A stretch of 64,000 bases of DNA. It comes from Cytobacillus gottheilii. GTDB taxonomy: Bacteria; Bacillota; Bacilli; Bacillales; Cytobacillaceae. Location: the NCBI RefSeq assembly GCF_900166665.1, contig NZ_LT800494.1:4155544-4219543 (forward strand), read 5' to 3'. Position numbers and translations under genes: made by a program. Shown here one piece after another: positions 18,305 through 29,617 of this stretch. The notes under the pieces were generated by a model. The model made no database searches and was not told the DNA's origin. It saw only the letters and a list, made by a program, of their open reading frames with translations. The stretch's first letter is position 1; each line of letters starts with the position of its first letter.

Positions 18305-19852
18305 TTAGTACATTTCAGATGTAGTCTTAGCTTGCATATGAAGCTGGATATAGTCTGGACCGCCAGCTTTAGAGTCTGTACCTGACATGTTGAATCCGCC
18401 AAATGGCTGGTAACCAACGATTGCGCCAGTACAGCCGCGGTTGAAATAAAGGTTTCCAACGTGGAAATCTTCGCGTGCTTTTTGGATATGTTCACGATTT
18501 TTCGTGATGACTGCTCCTGTTAAGCCGTATTCCGTGTTGTTAGCAATCTCAATAGCATGATCGAAATCCTTCGCTTTTGTAAAACCAACAACTGGTCCGA
18601 AGATTTCTTCTTGCATGAGACGAGCATCAGCTGCCAGATCAGCAAAAATAGTTGGTTTGATGAAGAATCCTTTTGAGCTGTCTCCTTCTCCACCAGTCAT
18701 AAGCTTGCCTTCTTGTTTTCCAATTTCAACATAGCTCATAATTTTATCAAATGCTGCCTGGTCGATCACTGGTCCCATAAAGTGAGTTTGATCTTCAGGG
18801 TTGCCTGCTGTTAATTCATTTGTTAATTCAACCGCACGATTTAACACTTGATCGTAAACATCTTCTACGATAACTGCACGTGAACATGCAGAACATTTTT
18901 GACCAGAGAAGCCAAATGCAGACGCAACGATTGATTGAGCAGCTAACTCTAAATCAGCTTCTTTATCAACTACGATTGTATCTTTACCGCCCATTTCAGC
19001 GATTACGCGCTTTAGCCAGATTTGTCCATCGTTTAGCTTAGATGCACGCTCATTAATGCGTAAACCTACATCGCGAGATCCAGTGAATGAAATGAAGCGA
19101 GTGTCCTTGTGGTCAACTAAGTAGTCGCCAACCTCAGCTCCGCTGCCTGGTACAAAGTTTAATACGCCAGCAGGAAGACCAGCTTCTTCCATTACTTCAA
19201 CAAATTTTGCAGCAACTACTGGTGTTGTAGAAGCAGGCTTTAATAATACGGTATTTCCAGCTACAATAGCTGCTACCGTTGTACCAGCCATAATGGCAAG
19301 CGGGAAGTTCCAAGGAGAAATAATAATTCCAACTCCTAATGGAATGTAATCATAACGGTTATATTCATTTGGACGGCTGTTAACAGGTACACCATCTTTA
19401 ATCGTTAAGATTTGACGAGCATAATACTCAAGGAAGTCGATTGCTTCAGCTGTATCAGCATCTGCTTCATTCCAAGGCTTTCCAGCTTCTTTTGTAAGCA
19501 ATGCGGAAAACTCATGCTTGCGGCGGCGAATGATCGCAGCTGCTTTGAATAATACATCTGCACGTGTTTCAGGCTTTACTTTTCTCCAAGATTTAAACGC
19601 CTCCACTGCACCCTGCATTGCTTTTTCTGCAAGATCACGATTAGCCTTGGAAATGCGGCCAATTACTTCCTCTTTATTAGACGGATTAATCGATACAATT
19701 TTATCTTCAGTTGATACACGTTCTCCTGCAATTAAAAGATCGTAATCTTGACCTAAATAGCTTTCAACTGTTTTTAACCCTTGTAAATATGCTTCACGAT
19801 TTTCTTCATTTTTAAAATCCGTGAAAGGCTCATGCTTGTAAGGTTGTACCAT
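18305..19852 (-). CDS. rocA: 1-pyrroline-5-carboxylate dehydrogenase
   Basis: A 515-aa aldehyde dehydrogenase of the P5C dehydrogenase class (usual length 515), which oxidises pyrroline-5-carboxylate to glutamate with NAD+ in proline and arginine breakdown. Seen are the N-terminal [15 protein letters not shown], the general base in [11 protein letters not shown], the catalytic cysteine in [14 protein letters not shown], the structural FTGSRDVG, and [19 protein letters not shown] near the end, diagnostic of this class. It stands next to a proline importer, a sensible pairing. Regulation sites were not found. Confidence 0.95.
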   Translation of the reverse strand: MVQPYKHEPFTDFKNEENREAYLQGLKTVESYLGQDYDLLIAGERVSTEDKIVSINPSNKEEVIGRISKANRDLAEKAMQGAVEAFKSWRKVKPETRADVLFKAAAIIRRRKHEFSALLTKEAGKPWNEADADTAEAIDFLEYYARQILTIKDGVPVNSRPNEYNRYDYIPLGVGIIISPWNFPLAIMAGTTVAAIVAGNTVLLKPASTTPVVAAKFVEVMEEAGLPAGVLNFVPGSGAEVGDYLVDHKDTRFISFTGSRDVGLRINERASKLNDGQIWLKRVIAEMGGKDTIVVDKEADLELAAQSIVASAFGFSGQKCSACSRAVIVEDVYDQVLNRAVELTNELTAGNPEDQTHFMGPVIDQAAFDKIMSYVEIGKQEGKLMTGGEGDSSKGFFIKPTIFADLAADARLMQEEIFGPVVGFTKAKDFDHAIEIANNTEYGLTGAVITKNREHIQKAREDFHVGNLYFNRGCTGAIVGYQPFGGFNMSGTDSKAGGPDYIQLHMQAKTTSEMY

Positions 19853-20007
19853 CGTTAACGCCTCCTATGTACTATTGCACTGTATATGTATGGAAGGGAT
19901 GATGCATGTAATATTTTACAGTTCATCCCTAATACAGCAGCTGTTTTTATAGAATTTTCCCAATGTTTATTTTAACATGTTTAGTTAAATTTCTTCAATC
20001 ATTGCCT

Positions 20008-21177
20008 TTAATCATAAATATGAACAAAAGGTTCTGTATCGTCTGGTTTTCTCACAATAAGCGCTTCAGGGCCATTCACTGACGTAATATTTACCTGAAC
20101 AGATATATACTCTGGAAAATGCTTCATGATTAAACTTGCCGTATACTGCGCAAATCCAACTGATTCTGCTTTTCCATAAAATTGAATTGGAATATCAATA
20201 GTAAGATCCCGCAGCTGGTCACCCGCATAAAAGGCCTTGCCAATGACTCCGTTGAAATTAGGGAAGTATGCTTCTACATCCTGCTTAAAGTTTTTAAAAG
20301 CGGTATTGTCATCACGGTGATTTTTTTCAGCATCATCAGAAGGAAACAGTACATATTTTTCCGCTACATTCTTCCATTCTCCCAGCTTGCCGCTTCCTTT
20401 TCCAGCCTCCGCATAGGCAATAAAATTCCCTGGTACAACAGAGGTTCTGCTGGCTTGTTTAAAGAGAGCAATAGTAATAGGAACGTCTTTAAGCTCATCC
20501 ATATTCCGAAGACGAGTCAGCACTTCTGCAGCCATCTTTTTACCCTCTGCTTCTAGAACACTGTGTTCAATCTTCGTTTCATATGTTGCACCATACTGCT
20601 CTTTTTGATAGTAGTGAACCGAGTTTAATGCAAGACCAATCACCACACCACCAAGCTTGACTGTGTCGCCCTCACTTTTAATCCGGTAATTATGCTCTAA
20701 AATATGAGCGAGATAGATCGGACTTTTAGTGTTGCGTTCATCAATATCCCCTTTTTCATCATCAAGCGGATTTAAACCAACATTGTCAGCTTCCTCTAAG
20801 TTTCGCTCAGCCAGCTGCGCTGGAGTAAACTTGCGGTTAAGCCATGAACGGACTGTGGCACCTTTTAGAAACTGTCCTTCCTGAAAAAAGTAATTGTCCG
20901 TGTCGAAGCTATTCTGCGCAACCCTCATTAAACCAGTTTCAAATTCAGTCAGGTCATACTTTGTATTTATATTATTGACGACTAGCCCCCTTGCCTCACT
21001 TGGTTCAAAAGGAAGAAGCGTTTTATAATAGTCATCTGAAATTTTGTAGTTTGGTATGATCGCTGTTTCTTTTGAGTTCTCGTCTTCTTGAATGACTTCC
21101 TCCTGTTTGCTGAAGTTAGGAGCACATCCTGTCAGCACGAGCAAAAGAGAAACAGTCGCCATTAATGTTTTTTTCAC
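20008..21177 (-). CDS. camS: CamS family sex pheromone lipoprotein
   Basis: A 389-aa secreted lipoprotein with signal peptide MKKTLMATVSLLLVLTGC, whose lipobox LTGC places the lipid anchor on Cys18. The mature part matches CamS/YerH: LVVNNINTKYDLTEFETGLMR, RNTKSPIYLAHILEHNY and a C-terminal VQVNITSVNGPEALI. In enterococci and staphylococci the signal peptide is processed into a peptide pheromone; the folded domain has no settled function. It normally ends the pcrB-pcrA-ligA-camS operon. Here the 19-kb element separates it from that promoter. Confidence 0.93.
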   Translation of the reverse strand: MKKTLMATVSLLLVLTGCAPNFSKQEEVIQEDENSKETAIIPNYKISDDYYKTLLPFEPSEARGLVVNNINTKYDLTEFETGLMRVAQNSFDTDNYFFQEGQFLKGATVRSWLNRKFTPAQLAERNLEEADNVGLNPLDDEKGDIDERNTKSPIYLAHILEHNYRIKSEGDTVKLGGVVIGLALNSVHYYQKEQYGATYETKIEHSVLEAEGKKMAAEVLTRLRNMDELKDVPITIALFKQASRTSVVPGNFIAYAEAGKGSGKLGEWKNVAEKYVLFPSDDAEKNHRDDNTAFKNFKQDVEAYFPNFNGVIGKAFYAGDQLRDLTIDIPIQFYGKAESVGFAQYTASLIMKHFPEYISVQVNITSVNGPEALIVRKPDDTEPFVHIYD

Positions 21178-21190
21178 GATTCTTCACCTC

Positions 21191-22783
<1,593 letters not shown>

Positions 22784-22798
22784 TTATCAGTAAAACAC
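22784..22798 (+). repeat. left terminal inverted arm
   Basis: TTATCAGTAAAACAC is the exact reverse complement of 42051-42065. Matching continues after three unlike bases with TTGT. It is the presumed recombinase-binding arm; the 6-bp core GTATCC lies just outside at 22778-22783. Confidence 0.9.
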
Positions 22799-22808
22799 TT
22801 TTTGTACA

Positions 22809-22837
22809 ATTATATCAAAAGCCTTTAAATACTACAA
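22809..22837 (-). promoter_or_regulatory. outward-facing promoter at the left end
   Basis: On the - strand TTGTAG (22832-22837), a 17-base spacer and a perfect TATAAT (22809-22814) point out of the element into the ligA 3' fragment and camS. Transcription would start about 20 bp inside the end. It could restore camS expression after insertion (inference). Confidence 0.55.
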
Positions 22838-22936
22838 TTTACTAAACCATTTTACATTATAACGATTTAGACAACCAAATAAAATACACTTTCTACTATT
22901 TCCCATTAAAAAGTGATTACTCTCCACCAAAAAACT

Positions 22937-22963
22937 TTATCGGTAAAATACAAATTGTCAAAT
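22937..22963 (+). repeat. subterminal copy of the end arm
   Basis: TTATCGGTAAAATAC differs from the terminal arm at two of 15 positions, and the bases that follow (AAATTGTCAAAT) resemble those following the arm at the right end (AACTTGTCTAAT). It is probably an accessory recombinase-binding site. Confidence 0.65.
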
Positions 22964-22983
22964 TATATTGTGAATGCTAATAT
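22955..22983 (+). promoter_or_regulatory. promoter of the recombinase operon
   Basis: TTGTCA (22955-22960), a 17-base spacer and TAATAT (22978-22983) make a strong sigma-A promoter. Its -35 box lies inside the subterminal arm repeat, so a recombinase bound there would be expected to repress the operon. Confidence 0.7.
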
Positions 22984-23015
22984 ATTTACAAAATGTTCTT
23001 CAAGGGGATAATTCT

Positions 23016-24350
23016 ATGTATTTGATAACTGAATGCACTTCTCATGATGGTATATATTTTGAAAAAAAATTCATTACAGAAGATGGAGAAGTTACTTTAA
23101 AAGAAAAAGTACATTTTCAAAATGCAAAAGTTGTTTATGAGGGTATCGAATATGTCTTTCTATACGACATGAAAATGAATCCAATACCTGAAGTTTTTGA
23201 TTACTTAAATTTTGAACTTCAAGGTGCTTCTCCCAACCATCGTTATACCGTATTAAATGCCTTAAAATTATTATATTCGTTTTTAGAACTATATGATTTA
23301 AAAATTGATTCGCTTTTAAAAAATGATGTCCAAAACTTATTTTCATTTCTTGAAGGAATCTCAAAAAAGGGAACTTTATATCAGTTAGACTTAGTTACCT
23401 TACGAAGCCCCTCAACTATCAATACTTATATCGCTCTTTATAGGAGTTACATTTTGTATTTAGGTTATGATAAGTCACCTCTTCTTAAAAAAAGTACAGA
23501 TTATAAACTTATATATAATGACGAGACGGATTCTCCTATGAAAATATATAAATATGATGTTAGCTTCAAAGATTACAAACCTGAGTTAAGCACTCCCAGA
23601 TATATAAGTGTTGAGGACTTTAAGCAAATTCTTGATGTTATTAGAAAGGAATACACACTCCGAGAGGAATGTTTAGTCCGTTTAATGTTTGAGAATGGTT
23701 TACGTCTTGGTGAGGCACTTGGAATTACAAATGAAGATATTGCTATAAATGATAAGGGCAACTTTATATATATACGTAATCGCTGTTCGGATTCATCTGA
23801 CCAATTAGCTAAATGGCGTATGATTCCTAAAGATAAAAAAGAATATAAAACAAAAAGGTATCAAACAAAGGATATAGGTTATCAAGTTGTTTATTTGAGC
23901 GATGCCTTATTAGACAAAATTAATGACTACGTAAACGAATTTCATTTAAACGACAGCCTTAAATTTCAAAGCAATTATCAAAAATACACATATGCCGACT
24001 CGGTTGAAGATGATAATACTGAAAATTTCTATGTATTTATTAACAGTATTGGCAGACCTTTAAGCCAAAATTTATGGGGTAAAACATTAAGAGATATTTT
24101 CAAAAAAGCTGGATTGAATGTCGATAAAGAACAGCGAGAGCATAATTTAAGTCATCGATTCAGACATGGATACGCAATGTTCATGGTTAAATACAAAAAT
24201 GTTGATGCACTCACTTTAAAAAATCTTCTAAGACATAATAACATTAATTCTGTAAAACATTATTATCGCCCAACCGATGAAGAGATTATAGAGCAGAAAA
24301 CGAGTTTAGTTGAATCTATTTATGAAGTTATTCCAGAACTGACTATTTAA
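23016..24350 (+). CDS. tyrosine recombinase 1 (TnpA-like)
   Basis: A 444-aa site-specific integrase. The catalytic domain holds Arg230 in ENGLRLGEALGI, the box II His380/Arg383 in LSHRFRHGYAMF, and His407 with Tyr416/417 in LLRHNNINSVKHYY. The N-terminal half contains a SAM-like core-binding region. The start is placed at the ATG after CAAGGGGATA rather than 14 codons upstream. It is the first of four adjacent genes and is 20 bases from the next. It probably joins or cuts one strand pair at the attachment cores together with recombinases 2 and 3. Confidence 0.9.
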   Translation: MYLITECTSHDGIYFEKKFITEDGEVTLKEKVHFQNAKVVYEGIEYVFLYDMKMNPIPEVFDYLNFELQGASPNHRYTVLNALKLLYSFLELYDLKIDSLLKNDVQNLFSFLEGISKKGTLYQLDLVTLRSPSTINTYIALYRSYILYLGYDKSPLLKKSTDYKLIYNDETDSPMKIYKYDVSFKDYKPELSTPRYISVEDFKQILDVIRKEYTLREECLVRLMFENGLRLGEALGITNEDIAINDKGNFIYIRNRCSDSSDQLAKWRMIPKDKKEYKTKRYQTKDIGYQVVYLSDALLDKINDYVNEFHLNDSLKFQSNYQKYTYADSVEDDNTENFYVFINSIGRPLSQNLWGKTLRDIFKKAGLNVDKEQREHNLSHRFRHGYAMFMVKYKNVDALTLKNLLRHNNINSVKHYYRPTDEEIIEQKTSLVESIYEVIPELTI

Positions 24351-24370
24351 AATTTAAAGGTGGAAATGAA

Positions 24371-26545
24371 ATGACATCGAGTATCCCAAGCATATTTACT
24401 TTTAAAGATGAAAAAATTCAAGAAATCATAGATATATTTTTTAATAAAACAAAATCTAAGGGATATACAAAATACTCCAGTTTCGATGTTCATATTGTGA
24501 ATAAGATTATAGACCTTATACCTCAAAATATAGATACCTCTTCAATAACTTGGGAGTTTTTTCAAGAACTATTTAATAAGAGCCTGACTCAAGAGATGCA
24601 AGAATGTACATGTAGGTTAATATCGGAATTTATAAAAAACGATTGCTACAATGGAGTTTATTCAGAGATAGTTGAAACATTTAAAGCTGTTCATACCAAA
24701 AATTTAGTCGAGGCACTTTTCCAGCTTTTCTATAAATCACTTTTGCCACACAATTTAATTGTTTTTAAAAACAAACAACGTACCTCATGTTATATAAATG
24801 ATTGCACAAATCCCTATCTTTCATATTTGCTTAGAGATTTTGTTGTTCATAATACCACAGCACGTAGTTTTGATTTTTACGAAAACTTTCAAAAAAGCCT
24901 TAACGGTGTAGTAATTAATCAGATAACTGATTTTAATGCAAAAACTTTTAAACAACAATACTATTTTTTCAAAGATTTTAAATATAGAATCACTCTACTA
25001 ACCTTATTAAAAAAGTTCTATTTGAAGCTCTTAAGTCTTCCCGAAGGGAAGGACATACTACATTGGAGAGACGGTATAGATGGAAATATGCTTCAAACAG
25101 TCAGTTTTAACAGGAATTACGAAGAGGGATATCTCCCTATCCCTCTAAACCCATTTGACCCCGTTCCAGAATTTGATAAATGGTTAGTTATGCCAAACGG
25201 TGCTGAAAATAAAACAACTAAAATTAATAGCTTTTCATATAAACCCATAGACTTCTCTTTATGTAAAGATGAAACTTTAAAATATTGTGTCAAACACTGG
25301 TTTTGGAATTCTAAAGTTAGTTTGGCCGCAAGAATTGACCAAGCATATATAATCATTAAATTCCTAAACTTCATATATGACCTGAAGAATAAATTCAGTA
25401 TAAAAGAAATGACAAAATCAATTGATAAACAAGATTCCATTAGTGTAGAGGAAATATTCTCTTACGCACAATTCATAAAAACAAATAACAAAAGTGTTCA
25501 GTACATTTCAAATGTAAAAACTTTTCTCAATTATGTTCTCGAAAACAATCTTTATAATGTTGAAATAAGTGGATTAAAATATTTAGTAACTAAATCTAAG
25601 GAAGTAAGAAATTCCGCCAAAGATATATCAAATGAAAATCTATTAAAAATAGAAGCTAAATTAAAAGAAAAATCACAAGACAATTATTTAAACACCCTAT
25701 ACTATATTGTCTTCCATATTGCCATAGCTACAGAATTTAGGATTTCTCAGATTATAAATCTAAAAGTGAATTGTTTAAAAAAGGGCGTAAAAAAGGAGTA
25801 TTACTTAGAATCGAATACAAAAGTCACAGATGGAAAAATCGTAGAAATACCAATTACCCCTTTTACTCGAAGGTATATTGAAACCGCTATACAATTCACT
25901 CAAGTAGTAAGAGATAAATGTAATGATAACGCCATTAAGGAACATATTTTTATTCATGAATATTCAAATTTGTACTTTAATGTAATAAGTGTCCGAACTT
26001 TTTCGGATTACCTAAAACGAGTTTGTTTAGAATTAGGTATTGACCCTTTTACAGCACAAAATTTAAGAGATACCTACATGACTAAATCATTAGAATATGC
26101 CATTAGGAATAACCTGTCAGATTTGGAGCTAAAGGCTTTAACTAATCACAAAAATATTAGTACAACCACCAATCACTATGTTGCTGAAAAAATTAATGAT
26201 TACCTTGAAGCAACCCATATGGTCGTCATAGGAAATCCTACTATCAGGGGAAATATAGTCGCTAAAACAGACCATAAAAACGAGGACCTTGTAAATGACC
26301 AATGCGGATACTGTCCATACGAATCTTGTATCAGAAAAGATGATAATTTAGATTGTTTAATGTGTTCGGGTTTCATAGCGACTATTGATAGGATACCCTT
26401 TTACGAAGAAAAGATTAGAAGTATTGATAATGAAATCAAATCAGCTAAATTACCTACAGATAAAGAGCGTTTAGTCACTATAAAACGTCTTTATCTTGCT
26501 TATCTAAGGAAGTTATTAGAGCTTAAGGAGAAGACTGTAAGATGA
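24371..26545 (+). CDS. tyrosine recombinase 2 (TnpB-like)
   Basis: A 724-aa protein with a long N-terminal extension and a C-terminal recombinase domain: Arg457 in ATEFRISQII, Arg566 in AQNLRDTYMTK, His593 and Tyr603 in LTNHKNISTTTNHYV. At the usual box II histidine the sequence has Gln563, a departure from the canonical tetrad. After the catalytic tyrosine there is a cysteine cluster (Cys645, 648, 653, 662, 665; CGYCPYESC then CLMC) that looks like a metal-binding finger. AAAGGTGG precedes the ATG; the end overlaps the next start by four bases. Confidence 0.88.
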   Translation: MTSSIPSIFTFKDEKIQEIIDIFFNKTKSKGYTKYSSFDVHIVNKIIDLIPQNIDTSSITWEFFQELFNKSLTQEMQECTCRLISEFIKNDCYNGVYSEIVETFKAVHTKNLVEALFQLFYKSLLPHNLIVFKNKQRTSCYINDCTNPYLSYLLRDFVVHNTTARSFDFYENFQKSLNGVVINQITDFNAKTFKQQYYFFKDFKYRITLLTLLKKFYLKLLSLPEGKDILHWRDGIDGNMLQTVSFNRNYEEGYLPIPLNPFDPVPEFDKWLVMPNGAENKTTKINSFSYKPIDFSLCKDETLKYCVKHWFWNSKVSLAARIDQAYIIIKFLNFIYDLKNKFSIKEMTKSIDKQDSISVEEIFSYAQFIKTNNKSVQYISNVKTFLNYVLENNLYNVEISGLKYLVTKSKEVRNSAKDISNENLLKIEAKLKEKSQDNYLNTLYYIVFHIAIATEFRISQIINLKVNCLKKGVKKEYYLESNTKVTDGKIVEIPITPFTRRYIETAIQFTQVVRDKCNDNAIKEHIFIHEYSNLYFNVISVRTFSDYLKRVCLELGIDPFTAQNLRDTYMTKSLEYAIRNNLSDLELKALTNHKNISTTTNHYVAEKINDYLEATHMVVIGNPTIRGNIVAKTDHKNEDLVNDQCGYCPYESCIRKDDNLDCLMCSGFIATIDRIPFYEEKIRSIDNEIKSAKLPTDKERLVTIKRLYLAYLRKLLELKEKTVR

Positions 26546-28422
26546 ATGGCACTTTAAAAGAAATTAACAATATTCAGTGGCTATTTCCAAATGAATATGA
26601 TGATTCTGTCTTAAAAGGTGTAACCACGAATAGAATCTTCAATCATATAAAAAGAATAGATAAACTACCAATAGTTTCTGGTGAAATTTTCTTTTCAGAC
26701 GATGTATGGGATTTTAATTCAGTCACTCTTGAACGTGTTCCCAAAAGAAAGTCTACTTTTGATTTTACAAAGATAGATATTGCATTTAAAGAACAGTTAA
26801 AGTTTTTTGCTCTGACAAAAGTGTGGGAAGATAAGGATAAGATTCAAACTATCTACAAAACTCTTGGGAATATAAAGGATTTCGTAAAGTACCTATCAAA
26901 CTCCGACATAAATTCTCTTGAATATGTCAGCCCTCAAACAGTAAAAAAATACATTGATTTAAAAAGTCATCTTGCACCTAATACTATTCGGAGTTATAAA
27001 AATTGCATTAACGACTTTTTTCAATTCTATTCAAATAACTACAATAAAATTGATTGGGTTGAAATAAATAAATACCTAAATCTTACGAAAAAGGAAAGCC
27101 AAGAGCTAAAAGCACAAAGAGAATCTAACAAATGGGATACGATACCAGATGAATACTTGGACAACTTATTATCTTGCCTAAGTAATATTATGGATAACCA
27201 AAATGCCTCAATTGATGACAGAGGGATTTCAGCAATGGTCATTTTATTATCCCAAACTGGACTAAGAAACGGAGAGATTTGTGATATTCCGATAAATAGT
27301 TTAGAAAGCGTAAAAATACTTAATGGTACGAAAACAGCCTATTACATGCGTTATAAAACATCAAAAGGCGTAAAAGGAAATGGAAACTTTAAGGAAGTAA
27401 ATACCACCATGACAGATATAGCATGTAGAGCTTATCAAACTTTAGAAAAAATTTATAAGGACAGAAGAAAAGAAATAAATAGCAGTCTGCTATTTGTACC
27501 TTTAAAGGCAAAAACACTGCCTGTTACTGAAAATGCTTTATCCAGAATGTTAGTAAACATCTCCTTAAAACATGGAAAAGAAATCGGTTGTATTAACGTA
27601 AAAGAAAAGTATCCAAATTTTCATCATCAAAATATCGGAATATTGATGGAGCGTAATGCAGTAAGCATTGAATATCTTAAAAATTACAAACCAACAGATA
27701 CTATAAGTACCCCTCGCCCACATCAATTTAGGGTGAGATTGTGCAATGATTTAATCAATCAAGGTGTTCCAATATTTTACGTTCAAAGACATATGAACCA
27801 TTTAACAAAAGAAATTACCTATGGTTATTATAGACGGGAACAGGATTTAGCCAAAGAAAAAGAATTAGCAGAATCTGTAATGAAGATGCTTGTTACAGGC
27901 GAATCACAAGTTATGGGTGATGGTAAAGATACCTTAATGCTACGTATTAACGAGTATATTAAAAAGTCGAATCTAAATGTTGCTACGGATTTAGATGAAA
28001 TCATTAGTGGACTGACAAAGAAAATGCCCATTAGAGCTAAGAATGGGGGTATCTGCATAAAGAGTGGTCCTATTAGAGAGTGCAGTAAAAGCGATGGAAC
28101 GGATAACTTGTATTGTGCATACGGTATGTGTACGAATCTATTTCACTCCTTTTTTATGGTAGATATAAATTATGAAAAATATACCACTTTATTAAAAACA
28201 ATTAAATACAATCAAGAAAAGGGATTCAAGAAGGCTGTTGAGAAAGAAACCAACAAGTTACGATATATTGTAGAGAAGTTTTTAATCCCAGAACTTGAAG
28301 AATTGGAAAAAGAAACAAAGTTAAAAGGTGAAATCCACATCAAAGAAAAGTACCCACAAATATCCTATTTTGTTGATAACTATGAAACTATCTATAAGGA
28401 GGTCAAGGCGTGGCTGAATTAG
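26542..28422 (+). CDS. tyrosine recombinase 3
   Basis: A 626-aa recombinase starting at ATGA over the stop of recombinase 2, so translation is coupled. Catalytic residues: Arg242 in TGLRNGEICDI, His394/Arg397 in RPHQFRVRLC, His420 and Tyr429/430 in HLTKEITYGYY. A core-binding segment (about residues 80-190) includes APNTIRSYKNCINDFFQF. Cysteines follow the catalytic domain (GGICIKSGPIREC, YCAYGMC), as in recombinase 2. Length and layout match Tn554 TnpB (about 630 aa) as I recall it, so it may be the true TnpB counterpart. Confidence 0.88.
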   Translation: MNGTLKEINNIQWLFPNEYDDSVLKGVTTNRIFNHIKRIDKLPIVSGEIFFSDDVWDFNSVTLERVPKRKSTFDFTKIDIAFKEQLKFFALTKVWEDKDKIQTIYKTLGNIKDFVKYLSNSDINSLEYVSPQTVKKYIDLKSHLAPNTIRSYKNCINDFFQFYSNNYNKIDWVEINKYLNLTKKESQELKAQRESNKWDTIPDEYLDNLLSCLSNIMDNQNASIDDRGISAMVILLSQTGLRNGEICDIPINSLESVKILNGTKTAYYMRYKTSKGVKGNGNFKEVNTTMTDIACRAYQTLEKIYKDRRKEINSSLLFVPLKAKTLPVTENALSRMLVNISLKHGKEIGCINVKEKYPNFHHQNIGILMERNAVSIEYLKNYKPTDTISTPRPHQFRVRLCNDLINQGVPIFYVQRHMNHLTKEITYGYYRREQDLAKEKELAESVMKMLVTGESQVMGDGKDTLMLRINEYIKKSNLNVATDLDEIISGLTKKMPIRAKNGGICIKSGPIRECSKSDGTDNLYCAYGMCTNLFHSFFMVDINYEKYTTLLKTIKYNQEKGFKKAVEKETNKLRYIVEKFLIPELEELEKETKLKGEIHIKEKYPQISYFVDNYETIYKEVKAWLN

Positions 28423-28946
28423 TTGATACTATCACTCTTACCTTAGAAAAAATGGATATACAAACTGATTTAATTGAACCGAAAAATTGGGAACATCTAA
28501 AAAAAATAGAGAGGGTTTTAAGTGAGGCATTCACAGTACAGGAAGAATTTAAGAATGCTATCAAAAACACCAGACCATCCATTAACAATACAGCTACAAA
28601 ATCAAAAATTGCAAGACAAACTATTTATAATAATGAGCTTTTAAAGAAGTATATTGAATTCAGGATAAGCGAGTACAATGACTCTGACCCTATTAGGAAA
28701 ATTGAAAAACATTTAGAGAGAATAGCAGAACTCGAAAATAAAGTCAAAGTCATGTCAGAAAGAGATGTTGGCCTGGAACTCATGCGGAGGAAAATCACGT
28801 TGTTAGAAAATAATTTAAAAAGTGTAAAGAAAGAAAACAAAGAACTGCATGAGAAATATAACCACTTAAAAAACAAGAATACAAAGGACAATAATGACTT
28901 AAGTGTAAATACCTCCAAAGTTACAGTAATGCCTAATTTAAAATAA
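28410..28946 (+). CDS. TnpC-like coiled-coil transposition factor
   Basis: A 178-aa, highly charged, mostly helical protein with a leucine/isoleucine heptad pattern over about residues 95-160 (KHLERIAELENKVKVM onward). It starts at GTG 28410 after AAGGAGGTCAAG, overlapping recombinase 3 by 13 bases. The segment SKIARQTIYNNELL looks like a helix-turn-helix. Position and properties match Tn554 TnpC, which affects transposition rate and orientation, and the DUF6262 proteins found beside such recombinases. Confidence 0.75.
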   Translation: MAELVDTITLTLEKMDIQTDLIEPKNWEHLKKIERVLSEAFTVQEEFKNAIKNTRPSINNTATKSKIARQTIYNNELLKKYIEFRISEYNDSDPIRKIEKHLERIAELENKVKVMSERDVGLELMRRKITLLENNLKSVKKENKELHEKYNHLKNKNTKDNNDLSVNTSKVTVMPNLK

Positions 28947-29016
28947 ATTAATAGTTAATTTGAGCTTGTTACTGAATTTCTCATTTTTGAAAAAAGTCAA
29001 ACAATGGGGCGAGGTT

Positions 29017-29487
29017 ATGGAGGTTAGGTTAGAAAAAGCAATAGAGAATGATGCCCAAGTTATTTTTGATATTCAAGTTAAGGCTTTTATGCCTTTGTTG
29101 GATACGTACAAAGATTTTGAAACCAACCCAGCAAATAAAACTATCGAAAAAGTAATAACAAGAATAAATAATCGCAATGGTGGTTTTTATAAGATATTAG
29201 CTGACAATAAACTTGTAGGTGCTATCTGCGTTTTTTGGAAAGAAGACGTACAGTTTTGGATAAGCCCAATGTTTATTCTACCTTCTTATCAAGGAAAAGG
29301 GATAGCTTATAAGGCTATAACTTTAATTGAAGAAATGTTCCCTCAAGCGACCACTTGGGAATTAGCTACAATATTAGAGGAAGAAGGAAATTGTTATTTA
29401 TATGAAAAAATAGGCTATAACAAAACAGGAGTTAGCAAGAAGTTAAACGATAACGCAACCCTTATTTTTTATAAAAAGGATTGTTAA
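29017..29487 (+). CDS. GNAT family N-acetyltransferase
   Basis: A 156-aa acetyltransferase of the GNAT fold. It begins VRLEKAIENDAQVIFDIQVKAF, and the acetyl-CoA loop appears in ILPSYQGKGIAYKAITLIEE (R/Q-x-x-G-x-G/A pattern), followed by LYEKIGYNKTG. The acceptor is unknown. The ATG at 29017 is preferred over an upstream TTG because GGGGCGAGG precedes it. It is the first cargo gene after the recombinases and is followed by a strong terminator shared with a convergent gene. Confidence 0.82.
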   Translation: MEVRLEKAIENDAQVIFDIQVKAFMPLLDTYKDFETNPANKTIEKVITRINNRNGGFYKILADNKLVGAICVFWKEDVQFWISPMFILPSYQGKGIAYKAITLIEEMFPQATTWELATILEEEGNCYLYEKIGYNKTGVSKKLNDNATLIFYKKDC

Positions 29488-29538
29488 GAAAAAGTAATAC
29501 TAAAGGGTAGCTTTTGTTTAAATTCCAAAATTATCAAT

Positions 29539-29592
29539 AAGCCGAAAACATGCAAGTTTTTATTTATTTCTTGCATGTTTTCGGCTTTTTTA
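29539..29592. terminator. strong bidirectional terminator
   Basis: A perfect 18-bp stem (AAGCCGAAAACATGCAAG and its complement) with a 13-base AT loop and a T run lies between the GNAT gene and the convergent unknown gene. Confidence 0.9.
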
Positions 29593-29617
29593 TGAGGCTC
29601 TTCTCTATTTTATATGA

